The notes under the pieces: generated by a model
Databases searched by the model: none
Seen by the model: the letters and a program-made list of their open reading frames with translations, nothing else
Told to the model about the DNA's origin: nothing
In this document: piece after piece, positions 57,370 through 64,000 of the stretch
How positions within the stretch are numbered: position 1 is the first letter of the stretch
How the letters are laid out: each line of letters opens with the position of its first letter
Origin: Clostridia bacterium
GTDB taxonomy: Bacteria; Bacillota; Clostridia; Christensenellales; Aristaeellaceae
DNA: 64,000 nt
Assembly: GCA_017527065.1 (NCBI GenBank)
Contig: JAFXQO010000036.1
Coordinates: forward strand, 52,826-116,825
Direction: 5' to 3'
Made by a program: the position numbers and the translations under genes

Positions 57370-57894
57370 TCAATCCCCCTTTCGCGGTTCGTTCAGCGGC
57401 CTGTAGACCAGGCGGCCGTCCAGGCGCAGGCTTTCAAACAGCGTGACCGCGCCCACGGAAAACGCGGTCGGCTCCAAGGGGGGCGGCGGCGCGGTAAGCC
57501 GCATGCCGCGGCCCAGGGTGATGTGAGGCCGGTAGGGCGCGTCGTCCGCGGGAAATCCGTTTTCACGCAGCATCGCGGCCAGGCGGCCCTGCAGCGCGAA
57601 GAGCGGTTCGCTGGGCTCTACGCCCGCCCAGAGGATGGTCCCGTCCTTGAACGTACCCATCTCCGGGGCGAGGACGAGCTCGAAGGGCTTGCGCATGGCG
57701 GCCTCGCCCAGCCGCAGAAGGCGCGGCGCGGCTTCTGCGGGCGTCATGCCCAGGAAGACCAGCGTAATGTGGTAATTTTCCGGCGGATGCAGGCGGCCCC
57801 TGTCGAACTGAACCGCCGAGGCCGCCCGGGCGACGGCGCGCCGGGCCGCGTCGCTCAGGGTGAGGCCGAAAAAGAGGCGCTTTGAATCGTTCAT
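57370..57894 (-). CDS. thpR: 2'-5' RNA ligase-like cyclic phosphodiesterase
   Basis: A 174-residue protein of the LigT/ThpR family. Start MNDSKRLFFG, with GGAGG 12 nt upstream. The two catalytic HxTx motifs are NYHITLVFLG (about 42) and RPHITLGRG (about 122). ThpR opens 2',3'-cyclic nucleotide phosphates and has weak RNA ligase activity. Co-transcribed with queG, both acting on RNA. Physiological substrate unknown. Confidence 0.88.
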   Translation of the reverse strand: MNDSKRLFFGLTLSDAARRAVARAASAVQFDRGRLHPPENYHITLVFLGMTPAEAAPRLLRLGEAAMRKPFELVLAPEMGTFKDGTILWAGVEPSEPLFALQGRLAAMLRENGFPADDAPYRPHITLGRGMRLTAPPPPLEPTAFSVGAVTLFESLRLDGRLVYRPLNEPRKGD

Positions 57895-58040
57895 CAGGCG
57901 TCGCGGCCTCCGTTCGATAATACACAAACCTATTATAACACAAAGTTGTCACAAGAACAATTCCATATTTGGTAAATCATGGATAAGTTTATGTAGGAAA
58001 ACGAGGCCGCCCGGCCATTTTCGCGCTCGGGTTGGTCCAT

Positions 58041-59708
58041 TTATTCAAAGGAAAGCTTCACAGACCTGCGCAGCGGCGTTTCGCCGGTCATGGCGACGAA
58101 GAAATGCGTTTCGTCGCCCGGCAGCGCGCCGCGCATGTTTTCGCCGAAGAGGTGGCTGCCGAAGCCGCCGCTGATCCTGATCAGGTGCCGGTCGGGATAG
58201 CGGTACGAGGCGGCGTCGCAGCGCTGGTAGAGGTAGTCGCCCGGCCGCGCGCGCAGCGCCAGGTCGTCGGTCTCGAAGCGTCCCCCGGGCTCGGTGAGCA
58301 GCTCCAGCTTGACCGGGACGCCCGCCTGCCCGAAGGAGGCGACCTCGAAGGAGGCCTCGCCGTCCCGGAGACGCGCGATCACCTCGAAGCCGAAATCCTG
58401 CATGAACACGTCCGGCCGCTTTGAATGGTCCATTAGGCGCCAGTCGCTGGTGTCCTGCGGCTCGGGCAGCGGGCCCTTGTAGCCCCAGCGCACCGAAAAG
58501 CGCAGCCGCCAGCCGTCCCCGGCCGGCTCGATGGACTGGGGCTCGAACTGGCCCTTGGCGTAAAAGCAGCCGGCCAGCCGCAGCCAGATGGGATGCGCGC
58601 CGAATTTGATCATGGCGAACAGCGGCTGGTTTTTCACGAGGGTCAGCGTCAGGTTGTCCCGGCGCGCGCGCACGATGCCGCTTTTGGCGAAGTGCTTGCT
58701 GAAGCGCTCCGCCGGCGGCTCGCCCTCGATGCCCGCCATGCGGGTGAGAAGCGCCGGCGCGCGCAGCAGGAAATAGAGAAAATCGCACAGTGAGCCGGGC
58801 CGGCGCTCGGGAAGCGTCGGCTCGTAGTCGGACTGGCGCAGCATTTCGTCCGCGATCCAGGCGAAATCCGCCCGGCCCGTGCGCAGCGCCATGTAGAGAT
58901 AGCAGCCGTAGTAGATGCGCCAGTCGGGAGAGGTGCCGGCGTCCTGCCGGGAGGAGTTGAGCGTGTTCACGGTGTGATCCGGCTCGAAATACATCTCCAC
59001 CATGGCGAGGTTGCGCTGGACGAAGGCGAGGTATTCGTCCGTGCCCAGCGCCTCGCAGAGCAGGATGAACGAGCGGTCGCACACGATGTTGTACACCCCC
59101 GATGAACGCTCGGTGTACTCGCCCTCCTCGTCGCAGTCCACGCCCTCGGCCAGAAAGGCGCGCATCTTTTCCAGCAGGGCCTCCCGCCCGGTCAGCTTCC
59201 AGCAGAGGGCCAGGGCCGCCGAGTGGACCCAGCGGTGGTTCGGCGTGTGGAAGCCGCCCGCCAGCAGGCCGTCGGCGGAGCGCTCGATGAACCGCTGGAA
59301 GAGCGCGTCCAGCCTCGCCTCGCCCGGCGCGCCGCAGCCGAATTCCCGCAGCATCATAAGCGCGGGCGCGGCGGTCTGCACGGCGAAGGCCGTCTCCGAG
59401 GCGTCGTGGAAGTTGGTGGTGACCAGGTCGATGGTGCCGTCCTCGTGCACCAGGCGCAGGGCGAATTCCATGGCCAGCGCGGCGCGGTCGAGCAGATCCT
59501 CCCGCCCGCGGAAAGCGCCGCCCGGCACGCAGTAGCCCTCGACCAGGCGGCGCGCCAGCGAGATGGAGGCGTGGGGCCCGGTCACGCCCTGTCCGGTTTC
59601 CTCCAGCGCGCCGTAGAAGGGCGAGCCTTCGTCCATGCATTGGGCGCGCAGGCTCTCCCGCACCGCGCCGTCCAGCACCTTGAGTTGAAACGCGTAATGA
59701 TCCAGCAT
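58041..59708 (-). CDS. Putative toroid-fold polysaccharide-active enzyme
   Basis: A 555-residue cytoplasmic protein (no signal peptide). The N-terminal 330 residues have helix-repeat and aromatic motifs of an (alpha/alpha) toroid (RRLVEGYCVPGGAFRGREDL, HTPNHRWVHSAALALCWKLT, YTERSSGVYNIVCDRSFILL). The C-terminal half is beta-rich (LRFSVRWGYKGPLP, FEVIARLRDGEASFEV). This is the layout of heparinase-II/III-like and related lyases, but no catalytic Tyr/His pair can be fixed with certainty, so the enzyme class is open. It is 25 nt downstream of the phosphoesterase gene. Confidence 0.6.
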   Translation of the reverse strand: MLDHYAFQLKVLDGAVRESLRAQCMDEGSPFYGALEETGQGVTGPHASISLARRLVEGYCVPGGAFRGREDLLDRAALAMEFALRLVHEDGTIDLVTTNFHDASETAFAVQTAAPALMMLREFGCGAPGEARLDALFQRFIERSADGLLAGGFHTPNHRWVHSAALALCWKLTGREALLEKMRAFLAEGVDCDEEGEYTERSSGVYNIVCDRSFILLCEALGTDEYLAFVQRNLAMVEMYFEPDHTVNTLNSSRQDAGTSPDWRIYYGCYLYMALRTGRADFAWIADEMLRQSDYEPTLPERRPGSLCDFLYFLLRAPALLTRMAGIEGEPPAERFSKHFAKSGIVRARRDNLTLTLVKNQPLFAMIKFGAHPIWLRLAGCFYAKGQFEPQSIEPAGDGWRLRFSVRWGYKGPLPEPQDTSDWRLMDHSKRPDVFMQDFGFEVIARLRDGEASFEVASFGQAGVPVKLELLTEPGGRFETDDLALRARPGDYLYQRCDAASYRYPDRHLIRISGGFGSHLFGENMRGALPGDETHFFVAMTGETPLRRSVKLSFE

Positions 59709-59733
59709 GACAGCCGGGCCTCCTTTTGTCCTG

Positions 59734-60582
59734 TCAAGTCCCGATGATTCCCGTCTCGCGCGCCGCCTGCCGCCAGATTTCCTCCGGCACGGGCCCCTCG
59801 CCCATCCACAGCCCGTAAGCGCGCCGCACGAAGGGCGAACCCGGATCGCCGCCCTCGCGCAACTGCTTTTCGATCATAACGGGCCACAGGCCCGCCTCGT
59901 CGAGGAAGCCGTCCTCCGAAAAGGCGGCGATGGTCTCTTCCACGTCGTAGGGCGCGCGGACGATCTCCGCCTGCCACGCGCCGACCTCGCCGGAGAGCAG
60001 CGCGAACTGGGCCTCGCCCGCCGTTTCGGAAAGACCCACGCTGCCCACGTTCACCGCCATGCCGTTCGGCAGCGCCGCCACGAGGGACCGGTGCGTGTGC
60101 GCGCACAGCAGCACGGCGGCGTCCGCCTCGTCCAGCCAGCGCCGCGCGTCCTCCGGCCGCTCGGCTGCCCAGCCGCGCAAATCGTCCGGCGCGCCGTGGC
60201 ACATCAAAAGCGCCGGGAGCCCCGGAAAAACCTCCCGCCGCACCGCGGGCAGCGACGCGAAAAAGGCGAAGTCCGCCTCCGACAGGCGGTTGTAGGTATA
60301 CAGGAGCGACCCGCCGCCGGTGCCGCGCCGCCAGTAGCCGCCGCGGGCGCGATAATCCAGCAGATACTGCTCCCTGTTGCCGCGGATGAAGCGGCAGTCG
60401 TATTTTTTCATGCAGGCGCGCAGCAGGGCCATGGTGTCCTGCGGGCGGGCGCAGTCGCTCACGTAGTCGCCCAGGAACAGGATTGTCGAAACGCCCGCTT
60501 CGTCCACGGCCCGGAGGCACGCCTCGAAGGCGGGGACATTCGCGTGGATGTCGCCCAGCGCCGCCAGCGTCACGGCGCTCAC
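59734..60582 (-). CDS. Calcineurin-like metallophosphoesterase
   Basis: A 282-residue phosphatase. GTG start at 60582 overlaps the PHP gene's stop (GTGA). Metal site: GDIHANVPAFEA (Asp-His), LFLGDYVSDCARP, IRGNREQYLLD and AHTHRS (second pair) in the correct order. The family splits phosphomono- or diesters. It is translationally coupled to a PHP-domain phosphatase, suggesting linked phosphate removal; substrate unknown. Confidence 0.82.
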   Translation of the reverse strand: MSAVTLAALGDIHANVPAFEACLRAVDEAGVSTILFLGDYVSDCARPQDTMALLRACMKKYDCRFIRGNREQYLLDYRARGGYWRRGTGGGSLLYTYNRLSEADFAFFASLPAVRREVFPGLPALLMCHGAPDDLRGWAAERPEDARRWLDEADAAVLLCAHTHRSLVAALPNGMAVNVGSVGLSETAGEAQFALLSGEVGAWQAEIVRAPYDVEETIAAFSEDGFLDEAGLWPVMIEKQLREGGDPGSPFVRRAYGLWMGEGPVPEEIWRQAARETGIIGT

Positions 60583-61367
60583 AATTCGAGCCGCTCCAGC
60601 CGGTTGAGCCCCAGCGAATCCAGGAAGGCCGCCGCTTCGTCCCATTCGGCGCGCTCGTCCAGCCGGTCGGGGGAGTGGGCGTCCACGCCGATCACGCAGT
60701 CCACGCCCACCTCCGCGGCCACCTCCCAGAACTGACGGCAGGGATAGCGGAGCATGCCTTCGGGCATGCCGGCGCAGTTGATGAGCCCCAGCAGGTTGTA
60801 CTCCACGGGGATGTTCAGCGCCTTGGCGGCCCGGCACAGCTCCAGGCTGGCGGCGCGGCAGTGCCGGTCGAAGCCCACGTAGGAGCGCAGGAACAGATCC
60901 GGATGGGCGAAGCAGCGGAACAGCCCGGTCTCCAGGCCGGAAACGCTCATGTGAACGTAGCGCCGCAGGTGCTCCGGCGTTGTGCAGCGGCCGAAATACA
61001 TGCCGCCGTTGTCGGTGGTGTCGAAGTGGTTGCCCAGTATGAGATACTCGAAGCCGCATCGCTGCTTCGTCTCTTTGAGCCAACTCATGTAGGCCGGGTA
61101 GTGCTCGCACTCCCAGCCCAGATGGATTTCCAGCCGCCCCGCGTAGTCGCGTCGGACGGCGTTCACCGCCTCCACGTAGCCGGGCAGGTCGCTCAGCTCC
61201 ATGTGGTAGGTGGAGACGAAGCCGTCTTCATAGGGCCAGGCGCAGTGGTCGGTGAAGCCCAGTATGGAGAAGCCGTTCTCTATGGCCTTGTCGCAGTATT
61301 CGCGTTCGGCGCCGCTGGCGTGCTTGCAGCGGGGCGTATGGGTGTGGTAGTTGGCTTTGATACTCAT
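60579..61367 (-). CDS. PHP-domain histidinol-phosphatase-like protein
   Basis: A 262-residue PHP-domain phosphoesterase. Start at MSIKANYHTHTPRC, with AGAGG 9 nt upstream. Metal ligands: NYHTHTPRC (about 6-14), LGFTDHCAWP (His about 41), HLGWECEHY (Glu), LILGNHFD (about 110), FAHPDLFL (about 155), and GVDAHSPDR (about 232). Order and spacing match HisK-type histidinol-phosphatases, although no his genes adjoin. Its stop overlaps the start of the metallophosphoesterase. Confidence 0.85.
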   Translation of the reverse strand: MSIKANYHTHTPRCKHASGAEREYCDKAIENGFSILGFTDHCAWPYEDGFVSTYHMELSDLPGYVEAVNAVRRDYAGRLEIHLGWECEHYPAYMSWLKETKQRCGFEYLILGNHFDTTDNGGMYFGRCTTPEHLRRYVHMSVSGLETGLFRCFAHPDLFLRSYVGFDRHCRAASLELCRAAKALNIPVEYNLLGLINCAGMPEGMLRYPCRQFWEVAAEVGVDCVIGVDAHSPDRLDERAEWDEAAAFLDSLGLNRLERLEL

Positions 61368-61406
61368 GGGGATCAACCTCTTTTGTGCAAGACTGTTTTG
61401 AAAGTA

Positions 61407-61835
61407 TCATACGCCCTTTTCGCCCGGCGCGCCAGCATGGTTCGGTAAAACCGCCTCGCGGACGGCCGCGCCGCCCGGTTTCACGAGCGCCCTCGCCCGG
61501 GCGCAGTCCCTTTGAAGCTGCGCCTCCAGCGCTTCCAGCGAATCGAATCTGATTTCCCCGCGCAGCCGGCATACCGGCTCCACCGTGAGGATATGACCGT
61601 ACAGGTCGCCGGAAAAATCGAGCAAGTGAACCTCGATCGTGGGCGGCCCCTCCGGCGCGGTGGGATGGCGGCCGATGTTCATCACCGCGCGGTACCGCCG
61701 CCCGTCCGCCTCGGCCACCGCCGCGTAGACGCCCCGCGGCGGCGTCCGGCCTTCCGTCTCGATGTTCGCCGTGGGGAAGCCCAGCGTGCGTCCCAGCCGC
61801 TTGCCCCCGACCACGCGCCCTGAAAACGCCTCCAT
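61407..61835 (-). CDS. Stand-alone riboflavin kinase
   Basis: A 142-residue riboflavin kinase that converts riboflavin to FMN. It corresponds to the C-terminal half of bifunctional RibF: GRVVGGKRLGRTLGFPTANI (start of the flavokinase fold, about 6-25), RGVYAAVAEADGRRYRAVMNIG, PPTIEVHLLDFSGDLYG. The FAD-synthetase half is missing, and the gene starts cleanly with GGGAGG, so this is not a truncation by the window. FAD synthesis must be coded elsewhere. Neighbour of a methyltransferase gene upstream. Confidence 0.88.
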   Translation of the reverse strand: MEAFSGRVVGGKRLGRTLGFPTANIETEGRTPPRGVYAAVAEADGRRYRAVMNIGRHPTAPEGPPTIEVHLLDFSGDLYGHILTVEPVCRLRGEIRFDSLEALEAQLQRDCARARALVKPGGAAVREAVLPNHAGAPGEKGV

Positions 61836-61879
61836 GGGCGCGCCTCCCTTCTTTCCTCCAAATTCGCCCCGCTCCCGCT

Positions 61880-62671
61880 TCATCTCCTGCGGAGCACGTC
61901 CAGCGTGTGATTGGACGCGCCCACGAGATTCGGGTTTTCGCAGATGCTCATGGTGTAGGAGATGTATTTCTCGTAGAATCCCGCGTCGAGCTGTTCGATG
62001 TCTCCTCTGATGTAATAGGTGAACATATCCGTGCCCACGTAGTGCAGGCGGTCGGCGGGCAGGCGAGCGTCCAGCCTGTCCACGTCTTCCCTGCGGTACA
62101 GTTCAAAAATGCCCACGGGATTGCTGATGGGAAGCCACGTCTTTTCGTCCAGCAGACCGTTTTCCATGACGTAGCCGAACAGCTTCCTGCCGGAAAAGAT
62201 CGACTGGATCATGGCCGCGTCGAACTGGCAGTATGCCACGAACAGCACGCCGCCCCGCTTCGTGACGCGCAGAGCCTCCCTGAGCGCCGTCAGCTTGTCC
62301 GCCTCCGTGTAGAGGTGATACATGGGCCCCAGCAGCAGCGCGGCGTCGAAGGATTCGTCCGCCCAGCAGGACAGGTCGAGGGCGTTGCCCTGAAAGACCC
62401 CGATATCGTCCTCCGGCCGCATGTGCCCGCGCAGCACGTTGAGGTTGCCTTCCACCAGGTCGACCGCCGTCACGGCATGGCCCTGCCGGGCATAGTGCAG
62501 CGAATAGCGTCCCGTGCCGCAGCCGATCTCGATGATCCGGTCGTCGGGCCTGAGATAGCGGTCGATATACGCCGTGGTCACGCGAAACTCAACCGCCCCG
62601 CTCTGCGAACCCAGCCTCGCGTCCTCGTTCATGGACGCATAGAAATCATTCAAAATCCGATGATTGTCCAT
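61880..62671 (-). CDS. SAM-dependent methyltransferase
   Basis: A 263-residue class I methyltransferase. Start MDNHRILNDFY, with GAGGG 8 nt upstream. Motif I is IIEIGCGTGRYSLHYA (about 50-65), motif II VTAVDLVEGNL, and motif IV-like FDAALLLGPMYHLY (about 112-125). Small-molecule methyltransferases of this kind are common; the substrate cannot be told. First gene of the leftward run to riboflavin kinase. Confidence 0.85.
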   Translation of the reverse strand: MDNHRILNDFYASMNEDARLGSQSGAVEFRVTTAYIDRYLRPDDRIIEIGCGTGRYSLHYARQGHAVTAVDLVEGNLNVLRGHMRPEDDIGVFQGNALDLSCWADESFDAALLLGPMYHLYTEADKLTALREALRVTKRGGVLFVAYCQFDAAMIQSIFSGRKLFGYVMENGLLDEKTWLPISNPVGIFELYRREDVDRLDARLPADRLHYVGTDMFTYYIRGDIEQLDAGFYEKYISYTMSICENPNLVGASNHTLDVLRRR

Positions 62672-62729
62672 GCCATTTTCCCTCCTCCAGGGCTGTTTCA
62701 TTTAGGTGTCGTTCACAAATAGGCGAATG

Positions 62730-62860
62730 ACGAGGAAGACCCTTCAGGCGCTGCGCGCCAGCTCCCCTGGAAGGGGAGCCAAGAAGAACGCCTCAAAAGG
62801 AACGATCTTGCTTCCCCTCTCAGGGGAAGTGCCGAGCGCAGCGAGGCAATAGGGTCGTTG
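62730..62860. repeat. Intergenic repeat element (imperfect palindromic)
   Basis: The gap contains a GC-rich repeat with arms around CTCCCCTGGAAGGGGAG and CCCCTCTCAGGGG, starting CCTTCAGGCGCTGCGCGCC and ending GCCGAGCGCAGCGAGGC. This type, with a paired GCGC/GAGCGCAGCGAGG border, occurs as dispersed intergenic copies in many Clostridia. Here there is one copy; its end-to-end pairing would give a large hairpin RNA. Confidence 0.55.
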
Positions 62861-63001
62861 CTTGACACGACTACATCCATTTTGTTGAACGAGACGTTAA
62901 TTGAGACAGCCTCTTCCCTCCTCGAACAAAGGGCCGCACAGCCTTCCGCCGCGCGGCCCTCTCTCTCAGGGTAACTTCAATTCCCCATTCCCAATTACCC
63001 A

Positions 63002-64000
63002 TTAAAATTTCGGCAGTCCCGCGAAGCCCTTTTCGAGGTCTTCGTCGGTGGGGATGTAGTCCGTCATCAGCCCGTCGTGGAACTTCTCGTAGGCCACCAT
63101 GTCGAAGTAGCCGGTGCCGGTCAGGCCGAAGAAGATGGTCTTCTCCTCGCCGGTCTCCTTGCACTTCAGCGCCTCGTCCATGGCGACGCGGATGGCGTGG
63201 CTGCTCTCCGGCGCGGGCAGGATGCCCTCGCAGCGGGCGAATTCCTCGGCCGCCTTGAACACGTCGGTCTGCACCACCGAGCGGGCCTCCATGTAGCCGT
63301 CGTGGTAGAGCTGGCTGAGCACCGGGCTCATGCCGTGATAGCGCAGGCCGCCGGCGTGGTTCGGGGCCGGGATGAAGCCGGAGCCCAGGGTGTACATCTT
63401 CGCCAGCGGGCAGACCATGCCGGTGTCGCAGAAGTCGTAGGCGAACTTGCCGCGGGTGAAGCTGGGGCAGGAGGCCGGCTCCACGGCGATGATCTGGTAA
63501 TCCGCCTCGCCGCGCAGCTTTTCGCCCATGAAGGGGGCGATCAGGCCGCCCAGGTTCGAGCCGCCGCCCGCGCAGCCGATGATGACGTCCGGCTTGATGC
63601 CGTATTTGTCCATGGCGATCTTGCTCTCCAGACCGATCACCGACTGATGCAGCAGCACCTGATTCAGCACGCTGCCCAGCACGTAGCGGTAGCCCGGCGT
63701 GGACACGGCCACCTCGACCGCCTCGGAGATGGCGCAGCCCAGGCTGCCCGTGGTGCCGGGGAACTCGGCGAGGATCTTGCGGCCCACGTTCGTGGTGTCG
63801 GAAGGGGAGGGGGTCACGCTCGCGCCGTAGGTGCGCATGACCTCGCGGCGGAAAGGCTTCTGCTCATAGGAGACCTTGACCATGTACACCTTGCAGTCCA
63901 GCCCCAGATACGCGCACGCCATGGACAGCGCCGTGCCCCACTGGCCCGCGCCGGTCTCGGTGGTCACGCCCTTGAGGCCCTGCTTCTTGGCGTAATAGGC
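63002..64000 (-). CDS. TrpB2-type tryptophan synthase beta-like protein (partial)
   Basis: Open to the right window edge; 332 codons are visible, including the C-terminus. Residues visible include GAGQWGTALSMACAYLGL, the PLP phosphate loop GCAGGGSNLGGLIAPF, HAGGLRYHGMSPVLS and EGILPAPESSHAI. These fit the TrpB2 subgroup that can make tryptophan from indole and serine without the alpha subunit. The PLP-binding lysine is beyond the edge. No trp operon neighbours within the window. Confidence 0.9.
   Translation of the reverse strand, partial: AYYAKKQGLKGVTTETGAGQWGTALSMACAYLGLDCKVYMVKVSYEQKPFRREVMRTYGASVTPSPSDTTNVGRKILAEFPGTTGSLGCAISEAVEVAVSTPGYRYVLGSVLNQVLLHQSVIGLESKIAMDKYGIKPDVIIGCAGGGSNLGGLIAPFMGEKLRGEADYQIIAVEPASCPSFTRGKFAYDFCDTGMVCPLAKMYTLGSGFIPAPNHAGGLRYHGMSPVLSQLYHDGYMEARSVVQTDVFKAAEEFARCEGILPAPESSHAIRVAMDEALKCKETGEEKTIFFGLTGTGYFDMVAYEKFHDGLMTDYIPTDEDLEKGFAGLPKF

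Noticed and set aside
57928-58040. Promoter-like TATAAT (minus) between the toroid enzyme and the RNA ligase-like gene
   Set aside because: -10 is good, but the -35 (TTGTTC) is weak; left out of the feature list as uncertain.
1-64000. tRNA, rRNA or CRISPR arrays
   Set aside because: No cloverleaf with conserved TTCRANY context, no rRNA sequence and no regularly spaced repeats were recognised by eye; a covariance scan could still find a tRNA.

Overview
The window looks like chromosomal DNA from a GC-rich, anaerobic Clostridia-type Firmicute. The evidence is strong AGGAGG ribosome binding sites, TTGACA/TATAAT promoters, LplB/YtcP-type sugar permeases, a MoxR-DUF58 operon and a TldD/TldE pair. 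The species cannot be named from the sequence. No rRNA, tRNA or CRISPR array was recognised.

Region 1 (1 to about 16,930) is one end of an integrated temperate phage or phage-like element; the rest lies to the left of the window. Leftward genes encode a DNA methyltransferase (cut by the window edge), small regulators, ThyX, RusA, a ParB-domain protein, a DnaC-type helicase loader, a replisome organiser carrying a probable internal replication origin, SSB, a RecB/Cas4-type nuclease and a Sak4-like ATPase. A cro/cI-type switch with shared palindromic operators sits at 13.2-14.0 kb. Between the early genes and the integrase are two cargo-like loci. One is a rightward pair (zinc ribbon plus two-helix membrane protein) behind a consensus promoter. 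The other is a DUF3800 gene with a convergent, about 70-nt, three-hairpin RNA that has its own consensus promoter and terminator. A large serine recombinase closes the element.

Region 2 (16.99-31.5 kb) is host chromosome. It holds a uroporphyrinogen-decarboxylase-family protein, then a leftward operon: aldo/keto reductase, chorismate mutase, a fused chorismate synthase-shikimate kinase, EPSP synthase and a GH38 alpha-mannosidase. A secreted 5'-nucleotidase C-domain protein with a structured leader follows, then a MoxR / DUF58 / membrane protein / lipoprotein operon and a fructokinase.

Region 3 (31.6-54.4 kb) is centred on carbohydrate uptake. One three-component ABC importer is linked to a PL22-like lyase and a second to a GH4 glycosidase. 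Between and after them lie TldD/TldE, a YczE-type membrane protein, an ECF sigma/anti-sigma pair, an RCC1-repeat lipoprotein, a frameshifted Gfo/Idh/MocA gene, a MarR-AraC regulator pair with a 48-bp palindromic operator, and metNIQ.

Region 4 (54.5-64 kb) is a leftward run of housekeeping and envelope genes: an L,D-transpeptidase with two SH3 domains, QueG, a 2'-5' RNA ligase-like protein, a putative toroid-fold polysaccharide-active enzyme, a metallophosphatase, a PHP phosphatase, a stand-alone riboflavin kinase, a methyltransferase, an intergenic repeat element and a TrpB2-type protein cut by the window edge.
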